A stretch of 64,000 nt of DNA, taken from assembly GCA_037720595.1 (NCBI GenBank), contig JBBJLW010000014.1, positions 10,296-74,295 on the forward strand. The letters are read 5' to 3'. Shown here piece after piece: positions 1 through 8,291 of the stretch (the stretch's first letter is position 1; each line of letters begins with the position of its first letter). The notes under the pieces were generated by a model. It was not told where the DNA came from, made no database searches, and saw only the letters and a program-made list of their open reading frames with translations. The DNA comes from Gaiellasilicea sp037720595. Its GTDB lineage: Bacteria > Actinomycetota > Thermoleophilia > Gaiellales > Gaiellaceae. Position numbers and translations under genes: made by a program.

Positions 1-1723
1 GGAGGGTGCTTTCGAGACGACGCGTTCCCTCCACGACGCCCCTGCTGGCCCAGAAATCCGAGAGTGCTCCCGCCAGCCGCAAGGCATGCTCCGTCTCACC
101 TGAAGCCTCGAGCCGGTCGAGGGCGGCGCGGAGGTTGTCGTGCTCGCGCTCCAGCTGGTCGAGCCATTCCCTGCCGCCCCGGAGTACTTCGTCCTCCACG
201 TGCGGCTCCGCCTCCTCGGCGAGTGCCAGGAAGTGGTCCGCGAGGCGGCGACGCAGCTCCTCCGCCTCGCCCGACTCCTCGAGCCGCTCGGCTGCGTACT
301 CGCGGATCGTCTCCAGCATCCAGAAGCGCTCGTCTGTCTGGCGAAGGAGGCTCTTGTCGACGAGTGACTGGAGGGTGTCGAGATCGGCGTCGGTGACCTC
401 CTCGGCAGCCTCGAGCGTGCAGCCGCCTCTGAAGACGGCGAGCTGGGCGAAGAGGCGCTGCTCCTCAGGCGTCAGCAGCTCGTAGCTCCATTCGATCGTC
501 GCCCGGAGGGTGCGCTGGCGCTCGGGCAGGTCTCTGGCGCCGCCGGTCAGAAGCGGCAGGCGCTGCTCGAGCCGCGCGAGGATCTGCCCGGAAGAGAGCG
601 CCTTCACGCGCGCCGCCGCCAGCTCGAGCGCGAGCGGCAGGTCGTCCAGTCGCCGGCAGATCTCGAGGACGGCGCCGTCGTCGTCGAACTCGGGCTTCAC
701 GGCCCGTGCTCTTGCCAGGAAGAAGCTGACGCCCTCCGCCGGCACGAGGGGCGGAACCGCGTACTCCTGCTCGCCCGTCACGTGGAGAGGCTCCCGGCTG
801 GTCACGAGCAGATCGAGGCCCGGGCAGGAAGCGAGCAGCGCGGCCAGCTCCCCTGCCGCCTCGACGACCTGCTCGAAATTGTCGAAGAAGAGCAGCATCG
901 ACCGATCGCCGATGTGCTCGGCCAGACCATCCTTGGCGCCAAGCGCCAGGCCCGCCGACGCCAGCACCAGCTCAGGATCGCGAAGCGGGGCCAGCGGCAC
1001 CCACCAGACACCCTGCGCGTAGCCGTCTGCGAGCCCGCCCGCCGCCTGCAGCCCGAGCCGCGTCTTCCCCGTGCCGCCGGCCCCGGTCAGCGTCAGCAAG
1101 CGGACGTCGTCATGCGAAAGCAGCCCGAGCACCTCCGTCAGCTCCCGCACGCGCCCCAGAAATGGGGTGGACGGGATCGGCAGGTTCGTCCGGTGCAGGC
1201 TCTGGAGTGGCGGGAACACGTCGTCTCCGAGCTGGTAGATCCGCTCGGGCGCAGACAGATCCTTCAGCCGGTGCTCACCGAGGTCGCGCAGCCCGTCCGC
1301 GCCCAGGAGGGTAGCCGTGGCGGCCGAGACCAGCACCTGTCCGCCGTGGCCGCAGGCGGCGATCCGGGCCGCCCGGTTCACGTCGACTCCGACGTAACCC
1401 TCCTCGGCCACGTGCGGCGTGCCGGTATGGATGCCCATCCGCACCCGGATCCGGCCCGGGGCGAGTCCTGACCGCGCCTCGGTGGCGGCGCTCAGCGCAC
1501 CCGGCGCCGTCGGAAAGGCGACGAAGAAGGCATCGCCCTGCGTGTCGACCTCGACCCCGCCGTAGGCACCGAACGCCTCGCGCAGGACGCGGCGGTGCTC
1601 CGCCAGCGCCCGCGCGTACCCATCCGCGCCCAGCTGGTGCAAGAGCCTGGTGGAGCCCTCCACATCCGTGAACAGGAAGGTGACGGTGCCTGCTGGAAGC
1701 TCCGGCCGCATCGCTACCCACAT
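1..1723 (-). CDS. Class III adenylate/guanylate cyclase fused to an NB-ARC-type ATPase (partial, runs off the left edge)
   Basis: Reading leftwards from ATG at 1723, about 574 codons stay open to the window edge, so the C-terminus is missing. The N-terminal ~170 residues are a class III nucleotide cyclase domain: FTDVEGSTRL carries the first metal-binding Asp, QGDAFFVAF the second, and VNRAARI follows. A P-loop ATPase comes next (LTGAGGTGKTRLGLQ, then LLFFDNFEQV as Walker B and LVTSREPL as the sensor), followed by the NB-ARC helical region (LPLALELAAARV) and the start of a helical repeat region. Proteins of this build are common in Actinobacteria as large signalling regulators and may end in TPRs. 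ATG at 1711 is an alternative start; no clear ribosome site separates the two. Signal and target genes are unknown. Confidence 0.85.
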   Translation of the reverse strand, partial: MWVAMRPELPAGTVTFLFTDVEGSTRLLHQLGADGYARALAEHRRVLREAFGAYGGVEVDTQGDAFFVAFPTAPGALSAATEARSGLAPGRIRVRMGIHTGTPHVAEEGYVGVDVNRAARIAACGHGGQVLVSAATATLLGADGLRDLGEHRLKDLSAPERIYQLGDDVFPPLQSLHRTNLPIPSTPFLGRVRELTEVLGLLSHDDVRLLTLTGAGGTGKTRLGLQAAGGLADGYAQGVWWVPLAPLRDPELVLASAGLALGAKDGLAEHIGDRSMLLFFDNFEQVVEAAGELAALLASCPGLDLLVTSREPLHVTGEQEYAVPPLVPAEGVSFFLARARAVKPEFDDDGAVLEICRRLDDLPLALELAAARVKALSSGQILARLEQRLPLLTGGARDLPERQRTLRATIEWSYELLTPEEQRLFAQLAVFRGGCTLEAAEEVTDADLDTLQSLVDKSLLRQTDERFWMLETIREYAAERLEESGEAEELRRRLADHFLALAEEAEPHVEDEVLRGGREWLDQLEREHDNLRAALDRLEASGETEHALRLAGALSDFWASRGVVEGTRRLESTL

Positions 1724-1965
1724 GATGCGGCGGCGGGCGGCATTCGTCCATTCGCGTCACTAGACACGAGTGCGAGAGGTACGCGAGGCTTCGCCTGGCG
1801 ACTACCCGGTGTGGGGCCGCAAATAGCGCTCCCTACGCACCCGGCTCGGCGTCGCCAACCGCGTCGACCTGGCATGCCGTCGCGCAGGCCGATCGCGCAG
1901 AGAGCCTGCGTCTCGCTGACCGTTCTCCTTCTGCCGGAGTCTGGTTTAAAGACAGACAACAGTTC

Positions 1966-2030
1966 GCGGGTACGAGACGGGTACATCAGCTCGGACATGC
2001 GCGGGTACGCGCGGGTACGCGCGGGCACGA
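1966..2030. repeat. Clustered GCGGGTACG-type direct repeats
   Basis: GCGGGTACG occurs at 1966-1974, a variant ACGGGTACA at 1977-1985, GCGGGTACGC at 2001-2010 and 2011-2020, and GCGGGCACGA at 2021-2030. The last three form a 10-bp tandem array. They lie about 80-145 bp left of a tRNA-Thr 3' fragment in a 570-bp stretch without a convincing gene. They could be integrase arm-type sites or regulator sites; this is inference from position only. Confidence 0.5.
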
Positions 2031-2110
2031 CTCACACGTCGCGAAGGCGTGATTTGCAGGAGAAACGTGGTCGCGAGTGCCCGGCCGTGCCCGCCAATAC
2101 CGCCTCTGAA

Positions 2111-2157
2111 CCTCCATGGTAAGGAGGGGGTCTGCGGTTCGAGTCCGCAAGAGGGCT
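2111..2157 (+). pseudogene. 3' fragment of tRNA-Thr (anticodon GGT); possible attachment-site relic
   Basis: The stretch has an intact anticodon arm: stem CCTCC (2111-2115)/GGAGG (2123-2127), 7-nt loop ATGGTAA with T33, anticodon GGT and A37. A 5-nt variable region follows, then an intact T arm with stem TGCGG (2133-2137)/CCGCA (2145-2149) and loop TTCGAGT. Next come AGAGGGC (2150-2156), the usual 3' acceptor strand of actinobacterial tRNA-Thr(GGT), and discriminator T. No D arm or complete 5' acceptor strand lies upstream; only a residual CCTCT (2103-2107) could pair. No CCA is encoded. A tRNA 3' half without its 5' half is what integration and excision of tRNA-targeting elements leave behind. 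No integrase gene is visible nearby. Confidence 0.75.
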
Positions 2158-2295
2158 TAAGTACCGAGGAGACCCCTTCTGTCGCCCTCGCACGTCGGTG
2201 CGACCGGCCCGACCCCTGATCGGTAGGAGGCTGCGGTCGCCGCCGTGGTAGGGCAGAATACGGGCCGCACTGATGTCGCCATCAGAGGGGGAGAT

Positions 2296-3744
2296 ATGAA
2301 CAGGCTGGCTACTCTCATTGCGGGGGTATTCGTCGTCGCAGGCCTGGTTGTCGCGGTGGGCGCGGCTGCGTCCAAGGATGAGGTGCTGAAGGACTCGCAG
2401 CACTTTCTCGAGCAGTCGCAGAAGACTTTCCAGGGCGGAGCCAGGGCCGGCTCGGCGCTCAACATCGAGGTCGTCGGCCACACCGATCTAGGCGGCAGGG
2501 GCTTCAACGCCGACGTCTGGTACCACGACGGCTACGCCTACGTCGGGCAGTGGGGGTTCGCTGACTGGGCGACCGGCAACAACCGCTTCTGCCCGAGCGG
2601 CGATCGGCGCGGTGTCGCCGTCGTCGACGTGACCCCACCCGAGACGCCGATGCAGGTGGCGACGCTGCTGAACCCGGAGGGCACGTCGGCCGAGGACGTC
2701 GTCGTCTATACGGCTGAGGGCGGCCCGCTCGACGGTCACGACATCGCCGTGGCCGCAATTCAATGGTGCGGTGGCTCGCGCTATGCCGAGGAGGCTGTCG
2801 GAGGGCTGATGCTCTGGGACGTCACCGACGCGTCGAACCCGGTGCAACTCGGCTTCCTGGATACCGAATGCTGCACCCGCGGCGTCCATGAATTCGAGAT
2901 CGAGCGGCACGTGAATGGCCACACGTACGCCTACGCGACCGTGCCGACGAGCCGGTACCCAGACGGCGAGACCGGAAGCGGCTACCGTGACGAGAACGGC
3001 GAGGGCGACTTCCGTCTGATCGACATCACCGACCCGCGGAGCCCCCTGCAAGTGTCGAGCTGGGGCATCCAGGACATCGACGGGCCCTTCACCGCAGGCC
3101 AAGGGTGCGACGCGGACACCAACTACGGTCACGGAGCCGAGCCATCTGAGGATGGGACGCTCGTGTTCCTGTCCTACTGGGACAGCGGCTTCATCCGGCT
3201 AGATGTCTCGGATCCTTCAAACCCGGTCTTCACCGGCCGGACGCAATACGCCAGCGACGAGGACGGGGATGCGCACTCGTCACAGTACGACGAGGCGCGG
3301 CAGCTGCTGATCACGGCCGACGAAGACTTCTGCAAAACGTCGGGCGCCGGGACCGAAAAGAGCTTCGGGTACATGAGGATCTACGACTACTCGAACCCCG
3401 CCGCCCCAGTGCAGATCGGCGAATATCGGACGCCGAACTCGCTCGGCCCGAGCGACCAAGGAGCAGGTGACTATGTCATCCACAACAACTACCTGGTCGG
3501 CACCGATGTGTACGCCTCCTGGTACTCGGACGGCGTCCGCGTCATCGACACAAGCGACCCAACTCACCCGGTAGAGGTCGCGTACTTCGTGCCACCGGCG
3601 ACGCAGAATCCCGTGAAGCCATCCCAGCGCGGTGTACTGACGAACACAGCTCAAGTCTGGGGTGTCGTCGTAGACGAGACCACTGGGCTCATCTACGCAA
3701 GCGACATGAACTCCGGCCTCTGGATCTTGCGCCGAACTGGATAA
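2296..3744 (+). CDS. Secreted LVIVD-repeat protein
   Basis: This 482-residue protein has an N-terminal signal peptide (MNRLATLI, a hydrophobic core to about residue 25, then AAASKD). ATG at 2296 is chosen because a strong purine-rich site (GAGGGGGAG, 2284-2292) precedes it and the signal peptide begins there. The body repeats a beta-propeller pattern in which local phrases such as LWDVTDASNPVQLG, LIDITDPRSPLQVS, RLDVSDPSNPVFTG and VIDTSDPTHPVEVA mark successive blades. This is the LVIVD repeat family. Members are extracellular or periplasmic and their biochemical role is mostly unknown; a binding or surface role is the usual guess. Acidic loops such as ASDEDGDAHSS could bind metal. The gene stands alone and is followed by a good hairpin. 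Confidence 0.85.
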   Translation: MNRLATLIAGVFVVAGLVVAVGAAASKDEVLKDSQHFLEQSQKTFQGGARAGSALNIEVVGHTDLGGRGFNADVWYHDGYAYVGQWGFADWATGNNRFCPSGDRRGVAVVDVTPPETPMQVATLLNPEGTSAEDVVVYTAEGGPLDGHDIAVAAIQWCGGSRYAEEAVGGLMLWDVTDASNPVQLGFLDTECCTRGVHEFEIERHVNGHTYAYATVPTSRYPDGETGSGYRDENGEGDFRLIDITDPRSPLQVSSWGIQDIDGPFTAGQGCDADTNYGHGAEPSEDGTLVFLSYWDSGFIRLDVSDPSNPVFTGRTQYASDEDGDAHSSQYDEARQLLITADEDFCKTSGAGTEKSFGYMRIYDYSNPAAPVQIGEYRTPNSLGPSDQGAGDYVIHNNYLVGTDVYASWYSDGVRVIDTSDPTHPVEVAYFVPPATQNPVKPSQRGVLTNTAQVWGVVVDETTGLIYASDMNSGLWILRRTG

Positions 3745-3763
3745 GCGCTCGGTTGGGCGCAAC

Positions 3764-3791
3764 GCGAGGGCCGACGATGCTCGGCCCTCGC
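3764..3791 (+). terminator. Hairpin terminator after the LVIVD gene
   Basis: A perfect 11-bp stem, GCGAGGGCCGA (3764-3774) with TCGGCCCTCGC (3781-3791), closes a 6-nt loop 20 nt after the stop codon. The tail is not T-rich, as is common in high-GC actinobacteria. It lies between convergent genes and may work in both directions. Confidence 0.75.
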
Positions 3792-3836
3792 GCATTGCCT
3801 TGCAGCTACGGCCTCGGCACTATGCTTCCCCGACCG

Positions 3837-4622
3837 CTACCAGCCCCACGCGCGCCGGTAGGCGGCCACCAGGAAACCGTCGACCTCGGCGTGGTCTGGC
3901 TCGGCCGGCAGCGGCGACTGCTCGAGTGCCCCGCTGAGCCGCTGCTCGACCAGCTCGATCTCCGCGACCGTCTCGTCGAACGTCCGCTGGCCGGTGCGGA
4001 TCGCCATCACGCTCGAGCGCTCCGGCTCGGGCATGGGAAGCGTCAGGTGTCCCGTCTCCAGGAGCTCGATGCCCTGGTAGCCGAGCCTGGCGGCGTGCAT
4101 CGCGTACTTCGTGTCGAAGCCGTGCGCCTCGACGAGCTCTGGGCGGTTGACGCGTTTCTGCCCGCGCGTTCCAAGCAGGCGCTCCTTCTGGCCGTGGAGG
4201 TAGCCGAGGTAGCCGCGGCCGGCCCGGCGCGAGAGCAACGCGGGCCGTAGGTCGCGCAGCTCCTCGCCGAGTGCGGTCTCGACCTGCACGAGCTCCTCGG
4301 GAACGAAGAGGAGCAACAGGATCGTCGGGTGACCCTTGAGCGCGAGCCGGACGTACTTGCGCAGGCTGTAGGCGACCAGGTCGAGGTCGCCCGGCCCCGA
4401 GCGTGCCCCTTCCGGCTGCGTTCGCTCGACGTAATGCTCGAACCCGTAGAGGCCGCCGCGGATCCCGCGAGCACGGGCAAGCCCGAGCAGGTACTCGGGC
4501 GGCTCGACATAGACGGCCATCTCGTCGCGATCGTCCTGGCCGCCGTGGTGGAGTCCATGCACGGTCGAGCCGACGGTCGCGCGGAGGATCGTGTTGCGCT
4601 CGACGATCTCACCAGAATCCAT
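3837..4622 (-). CDS. Predicted nucleotidyltransferase (pol-beta superfamily, RlaP-like)
   Basis: This 261-residue protein has the nucleotidyltransferase signature near its N-terminus: GSTVHGLHHGG followed by DDRDEMAVYVEP, where the Gly-Ser pair and the spaced Asp residues would bind nucleotide and Mg2+. Bacterial and phage proteins with the GS...HGL...DDRDEM arrangement are annotated as predicted nucleotidyltransferases (RlaP-like). The middle contains a helical region and a GYLHGQKERLLG stretch. No antitoxin-like partner is adjacent, so the substrate (tRNA, protein or small molecule) cannot be told. ATG at 4622 is preceded by AAAGGTGG, an acceptable ribosome site. The gene is convergent with the LVIVD gene. 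Confidence 0.75.
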   Translation of the reverse strand: MDSGEIVERNTILRATVGSTVHGLHHGGQDDRDEMAVYVEPPEYLLGLARARGIRGGLYGFEHYVERTQPEGARSGPGDLDLVAYSLRKYVRLALKGHPTILLLLFVPEELVQVETALGEELRDLRPALLSRRAGRGYLGYLHGQKERLLGTRGQKRVNRPELVEAHGFDTKYAMHAARLGYQGIELLETGHLTLPMPEPERSSVMAIRTGQRTFDETVAEIELVEQRLSGALEQSPLPAEPDHAEVDGFLVAAYRRAWGW

Positions 4623-4757
4623 CTCACCACCTTTCGTGTTGGCCGCCTGTCACGTCGATTCTGGTGCCGCAGGCCGTGAAGCAGGCGGGTGGCTCTTCCC
4701 CTCAGCATGAGATCTCTGCGCTGCGGCGCTCTTCCCACCGGGTTAGGCTCGCCGAGG

Positions 4758-5891
4758 ATGACACGGATCGGGGCGGCGGTCGTGGGTACGGGATTCATCG
4801 GCGTCGTGCACGTCGAGGCGCTGCGCCGGCTCGGGGTGGAGGTGACCGGCGTCGTCGGCTCTTCGCCGGCCCGGGCACGCGAGAAGCCGGGGCTGCCGGA
4901 GCCGTACGAGAGCTTCGAGGCGATGCTCGAGGACGACCGCGTGCGCGTCGTGCACCTGACGACGCCCAACCGGCTCCACTATCCGGAGGCCAGGGCGGTC
5001 CTGGCGGCCGGCAAGCACGTCGTCTGCGAGAAGCCGCTCGCGCTCACGTCGCAGGAATCTGCAGAGCTGCTGCGTCTCGCCGAGGCAAGCGGACTCGTCC
5101 ACTGCACCAACTACAACATCCGGTTCTACGCCCTCTGCCGCGAAGCACGGGCGCGCGTTCGCCGCGGCGAGCTCGGCGCCGTTCACGGCGTCCACGGCGT
5201 CTACATCCAGGACTGGTTGCTGAAGCCAACCGACTGGAACTGGCGTCTCGATCCGGAGCAGGGCGGGCTGCTGCGCGCCGTGGCCGACATCGGCACGCAC
5301 TGGCTCGACCTGACGGGGTTCGTCACGGGAACGCGCGTCGCGTCGGTCTTCGCCGACCTGCACACGGTGCACGAGACCCGGCAGGTGCCGATCGGCCCGG
5401 TCGAAACGTTCGCCGGCGACCAGGACGACATCGAGCGTGAGGAACGGCGGATCGAGTCCGAGGACATGGCGCACGTCCTTCTCCGCTACGAGGACGGCTC
5501 ACGCGGCAACGTCGCGATCTCACAGCTGAGCGCCGGTCGCAAGAACTGCCTCACCTTCGAGATCGACGGAGCGGAGGGAGCGATGGCGTGGTCGTCAGAG
5601 CGGTCTGAGGAGCTCTGGCTCGGCCACCGCGACCGCGCGAACGAGGTGCTGCTTCGAGACCCGTCGTTGTTCGAGTCTGACGCCGCGACCGACTACCCCG
5701 GCGGCCATGCCGAGGGATTCCCGGACACCTTCAAGCAGCTCTACAGGGCGGTTTATGCCGCCATCGCGGAGGGACGCATGCCTGCCTCACCGGACTTTCC
5801 GACCTTCGCCGACGGGCACGAGGCAATCCTCCTCGGCGAGGCGATCCAGCGCTCCGCGCGCGAGGAGCGCTGGATCGAGGTGGCGCGGTGA
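4758..5891 (+). CDS. Gfo/Idh/MocA family oxidoreductase
   Basis: This 377-residue NAD(P)-dependent dehydrogenase begins with a Rossmann motif (AAVVGTGFIGVVHVEAL) and has the EKP motif (VVCEKPLAL) near residue 95, whose Lys is catalytic in the family. A C-terminal beta-sheet domain (GNVAISQLSAGRKN) follows. ATG at 4758 is chosen because it places the Rossmann strand at residue 4; upstream in-frame starts would add about 23 residues of non-homologous sequence. Family members oxidise sugars, inositols or sugar-nucleotide derivatives. Its stop codon overlaps the GTG of a truncated sugar-phosphate isomerase reading frame. That pairing usually marks carbohydrate or inositol catabolic operons, so the operon here looks interrupted. 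Confidence 0.88.
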   Translation: MTRIGAAVVGTGFIGVVHVEALRRLGVEVTGVVGSSPARAREKPGLPEPYESFEAMLEDDRVRVVHLTTPNRLHYPEARAVLAAGKHVVCEKPLALTSQESAELLRLAEASGLVHCTNYNIRFYALCREARARVRRGELGAVHGVHGVYIQDWLLKPTDWNWRLDPEQGGLLRAVADIGTHWLDLTGFVTGTRVASVFADLHTVHETRQVPIGPVETFAGDQDDIEREERRIESEDMAHVLLRYEDGSRGNVAISQLSAGRKNCLTFEIDGAEGAMAWSSERSEELWLGHRDRANEVLLRDPSLFESDAATDYPGGHAEGFPDTFKQLYRAVYAAIAEGRMPASPDFPTFADGHEAILLGEAIQRSAREERWIEVAR

Positions 5892-5950
5892 AGCTCGGCT
5901 TCCTGACGGCTGCCCACCCAGATCTGCCCTTCGAGCATGTCGCCGCGTAG
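5888..5950 (+). pseudogene. 5' stump of a sugar phosphate isomerase/epimerase (TIM-barrel) gene
   Basis: GTG at 5888 overlaps the TGA of the upstream oxidoreductase (GTGA) and opens a frame of only 20 codons, ending at TAG 5948-5950. The peptide begins MKLGFLTAAHPDLPFEHVA, which closely resembles the first beta-strand of xylose-isomerase-like TIM-barrel epimerases normally encoded after Gfo/Idh/MocA genes. The rest of the expected ~280-residue protein is absent and the following ~230 bp show no continuation in any frame. I read this as a gene lost by deletion or replacement immediately after its start. Confidence 0.6.
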
Positions 5951-6178
5951 GTGGCAGGAAGTCCGTAGTTGGTCGGCTGCAACGCCTAAAGCGACGCGCC
6001 CTCTCGCAGTCGTCGTCGCGCCCGAAGACGAGCGCTTTCGCCATCGACGAAAAATCGTGCGTCCGCGGTCGAGCCCGCTCCTGATGGTCAGCCACATGCC
6101 CCCAGTCATCGGCAAGCACGGCCGCTGGATTGAATCGCACGCGCCCAGGGTCGACGGTTCGAGCCGGTCAGAGGGGTT

Positions 6179-7144
6179 CTAAGACACGGGCGTGGGAGCG
6201 TCATAGCCCTTGGAGCCGACGGATCGCGACAGCTCGCTGCGCGGGTCCTCGCCGGCGCCGAGGCGGGCGAGCGCGTGCGCGAAGTCGTAACGAGGGTTCC
6301 ATCCGAGGTCGCTTCGCGCCTTCGCGTTCACGTACACGCGCTCGATGCTCGGAAACATGCGCCAGCCGCGACGTCGGTACTCCGCCTCGCACCCGGGGAA
6401 GAGCCGCTCGACGACCCCCGATGCGTCCGTACGCAAGTCGCCCAGATCCTCGCGCGTGAACGGCGTTGTGGCGCTGATGATGTACCTGCCGAAGCGAAGC
6501 TCGGGCGCCCGCTCGAGGGCCAGGAGGTGCGCAGCCGTCGCGTCCTCGAGGTCGACCCGGCGATAGAGGAACTCGTTCGCCTTGAGGTTGCCGTCGTCGT
6601 AGACCGTCCGCACGTCTTCCCGGTCGTCGCTCTCCGGGAAGAAACGCGAGGTGCGCAGGATGAGACAGGGAAGCCCGTGCTCGTGGTGGACGAGCTCGCA
6701 AAGATTCTCCGCCGCGATCTTGGTGACGCCGTAGATGTTCCGCGGCACGGGCGCGACGTCCTCCGTGATCCATGCCGCCGGCGCTCCGGGCGGCGGGGTC
6801 AGCGCCCGACCGAAGGCGCTCGTCGTGCTGGTGAACACGAACCTGCCGACGCCGCTCGCCACCGCCTCCTCCAGCAGGTTGAGCGTCCCGGTGACGTTCG
6901 TCTCGATGAACTGCTGCTTCGTGTGGGTGGCGACATGCGGCTTGTGCAGGGTCGCCGTGTGGAGAATCGCCTCCACATCCTTCAGGCATCGACGCACGAA
7001 AGCGCGATCGGCGATCGACCCGACGATCGTCGTGAACGACGACTCGAGCACGTCGAGTCCGAGCACTTCGTGGCCCTGCTCGCGGAGCACGCGAACCAGC
7101 GCCTCGCCGAGGTGCCCGGAGCTTCCCGTGACGAGGACTAGCAT
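6179..7144 (-). CDS. NAD-dependent epimerase/dehydratase (extended SDR)
   Basis: This 321-residue protein starts MLVLVTGSSGHLGEALV, the GxxGxxG NAD-binding motif of extended short-chain dehydrogenases. It has the catalytic Ser/Thr region FTSTTSAFG and the YxxxK pair in IYGVTKIAAENL. The later part (RRVDLEDATAAHLLAL) is the usual sugar-nucleotide epimerase substrate region. ATG at 7144 is chosen because it begins the first beta-strand; the in-frame extension upstream is Arg/Ser-rich and not homologous. Substrate is probably a nucleotide sugar but cannot be fixed. It is divergent from the LRR gene. Confidence 0.85.
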   Translation of the reverse strand: MLVLVTGSSGHLGEALVRVLREQGHEVLGLDVLESSFTTIVGSIADRAFVRRCLKDVEAILHTATLHKPHVATHTKQQFIETNVTGTLNLLEEAVASGVGRFVFTSTTSAFGRALTPPPGAPAAWITEDVAPVPRNIYGVTKIAAENLCELVHHEHGLPCLILRTSRFFPESDDREDVRTVYDDGNLKANEFLYRRVDLEDATAAHLLALERAPELRFGRYIISATTPFTREDLGDLRTDASGVVERLFPGCEAEYRRRGWRMFPSIERVYVNAKARSDLGWNPRYDFAHALARLGAGEDPRSELSRSVGSKGYDAPTPVS

Positions 7145-7400
7145 CGCTCGACCGTTTTCTGCTGAAGCAGAGGAGCGCCGATCTCCTGCGCCCGCCAAGC
7201 CGCCCGGAGATCGCGCTCGCATCCTGCTGAGATAGCCCGTGCATGGGCTTCTGTGACTGACGCCTTGCTCATCACTAGACGTTACTCCTCGCCCGACGCG
7301 CCGACGTTGACCGGCCCGTTGCTGCGGGCTCGACGGAGAGGAGCGCACGGGAGCTGAAGAACGGTCACGCTGAAATCGGCCGGTGGCGCACTCGGTCGTC

Positions 7401-8192
7401 ATGATCTCCGGCGACGGCATGAGCGACCACGACCTCGGCGAAACGCAGCTTCACCTCGACGGAAACGGCGACGGACGACGGGTTCTCAGTTTGTACGACA
7501 GCGGCCTCGTCGCCGTCCCGCCTTGGATCTGGAAGCTGACGGAGCTCGAATCGCTCAACCTCTCGCAGAACTCGCTCCTCGAGATCTCCGGCGAGCTCGC
7601 GCAGCTGACGCGGCTGCGGATGCTCGATCTCGGGCACAACACGCTCCACGCGCTGCCCGCAGCCATCGGGACGCTCGAGCGGCTCGAATATCTGTACGTC
7701 AGCGACAATTCACTCGGAACATTCCCGCCTGGACTGCTCGCCGGTGCGAAGCGGCTCCGTTACCTCGGCGCTGCGGACGCCGGGCTGACGGGGCTGCCGG
7801 ACGAGCTCGGCGAGCTCGTCGCGCTCGAGGAGCTGCGCATCCAGGGAAACAGGATCGCATCGCTTCCCGCTTCGATCGGGCGACTGCGAAACCTGCGCGT
7901 GCTCCTCCTCCGCGGGAATCGCCTCACCCAGGTGCCGCCTACGCTCGGCGAGCTGAGCGAGCTTCGCCACCTCGACCTCAGAGGCAACGAGCTCGACGCG
8001 ATCCCGGCGCCACTCGCTCAGCTCGGGCAGCTGACTCACCTCGACCTGCGCTCGAACCGACTCTCCCGGCTGCCGGACTGGGTCACAGAGCTGCCACGGC
8101 TCGAAACGCTCGACGCGCGCTGGAATACGATCCGCGCCCCCGAGCGGCTGCTCGCGACGCTCGAAGCCCGCGGCTGCCGCGTCCACCTCTGA
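7401..8192 (+). CDS. Leucine-rich repeat protein
   Basis: This protein of about 263 residues is made almost entirely of 23-residue bacterial-type leucine-rich repeats with the pattern LPxxIGxLxxLxxLxLxxNxL, for example LPAAIGTLERLEYLYVSDNS and LPASIGRLRNLRVLLLRGN. About nine repeats run from residue ~25 to the C-terminus. There is no signal peptide or membrane segment, so it is probably cytoplasmic and acts by protein binding. ATG at 7401 is preferred; GTG at 7383 would add six residues and ATG at 7419 would remove six. No partner gene is suggested by the neighbourhood. Confidence 0.85.
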   Translation: MISGDGMSDHDLGETQLHLDGNGDGRRVLSLYDSGLVAVPPWIWKLTELESLNLSQNSLLEISGELAQLTRLRMLDLGHNTLHALPAAIGTLERLEYLYVSDNSLGTFPPGLLAGAKRLRYLGAADAGLTGLPDELGELVALEELRIQGNRIASLPASIGRLRNLRVLLLRGNRLTQVPPTLGELSELRHLDLRGNELDAIPAPLAQLGQLTHLDLRSNRLSRLPDWVTELPRLETLDARWNTIRAPERLLATLEARGCRVHL

Positions 8193-8218
8193 GGTCGAGC
8201 TCACCACCGGGTTGCCGA

Positions 8219-8276
8219 GCGGCCCGCTCGTCTCGGGATCGGCGACTGCCGGTCCGATCCGAGACGAGCGGGCCGC
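8219..8276. terminator. Long bidirectional hairpin terminator
   Basis: A stem of about 23 bp with one bulged G pairs 8219-8242 with 8254-8276 across an 11-nt loop. It is followed on the plus strand by CCTTTCGCGCCTTTT. It lies between the convergent LRR gene and ahcY and probably ends both transcripts. Confidence 0.85.
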
Positions 8277-8291
8277 CCTTTCGCGCCTTTT

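Noticed and set aside
2032..2481. Minus-strand frame over the tRNA fragment and the LVIVD start, ending in a SNRRPPPYHG-type peptide
   Set aside because: This is the antisense reading of tRNA-Thr sequence plus the antisense of the LVIVD signal region; such peptides are common false genes.
6141..6182. T-arm-like stretch (GACGGTTCGAGCCGGTC followed by AGAGGGG), a second possible tRNA 3' end near the isomerase stump
   Set aside because: The T stem has a mismatch and no anticodon arm with T33 can be folded in front of it, so a tRNA fragment cannot be supported.
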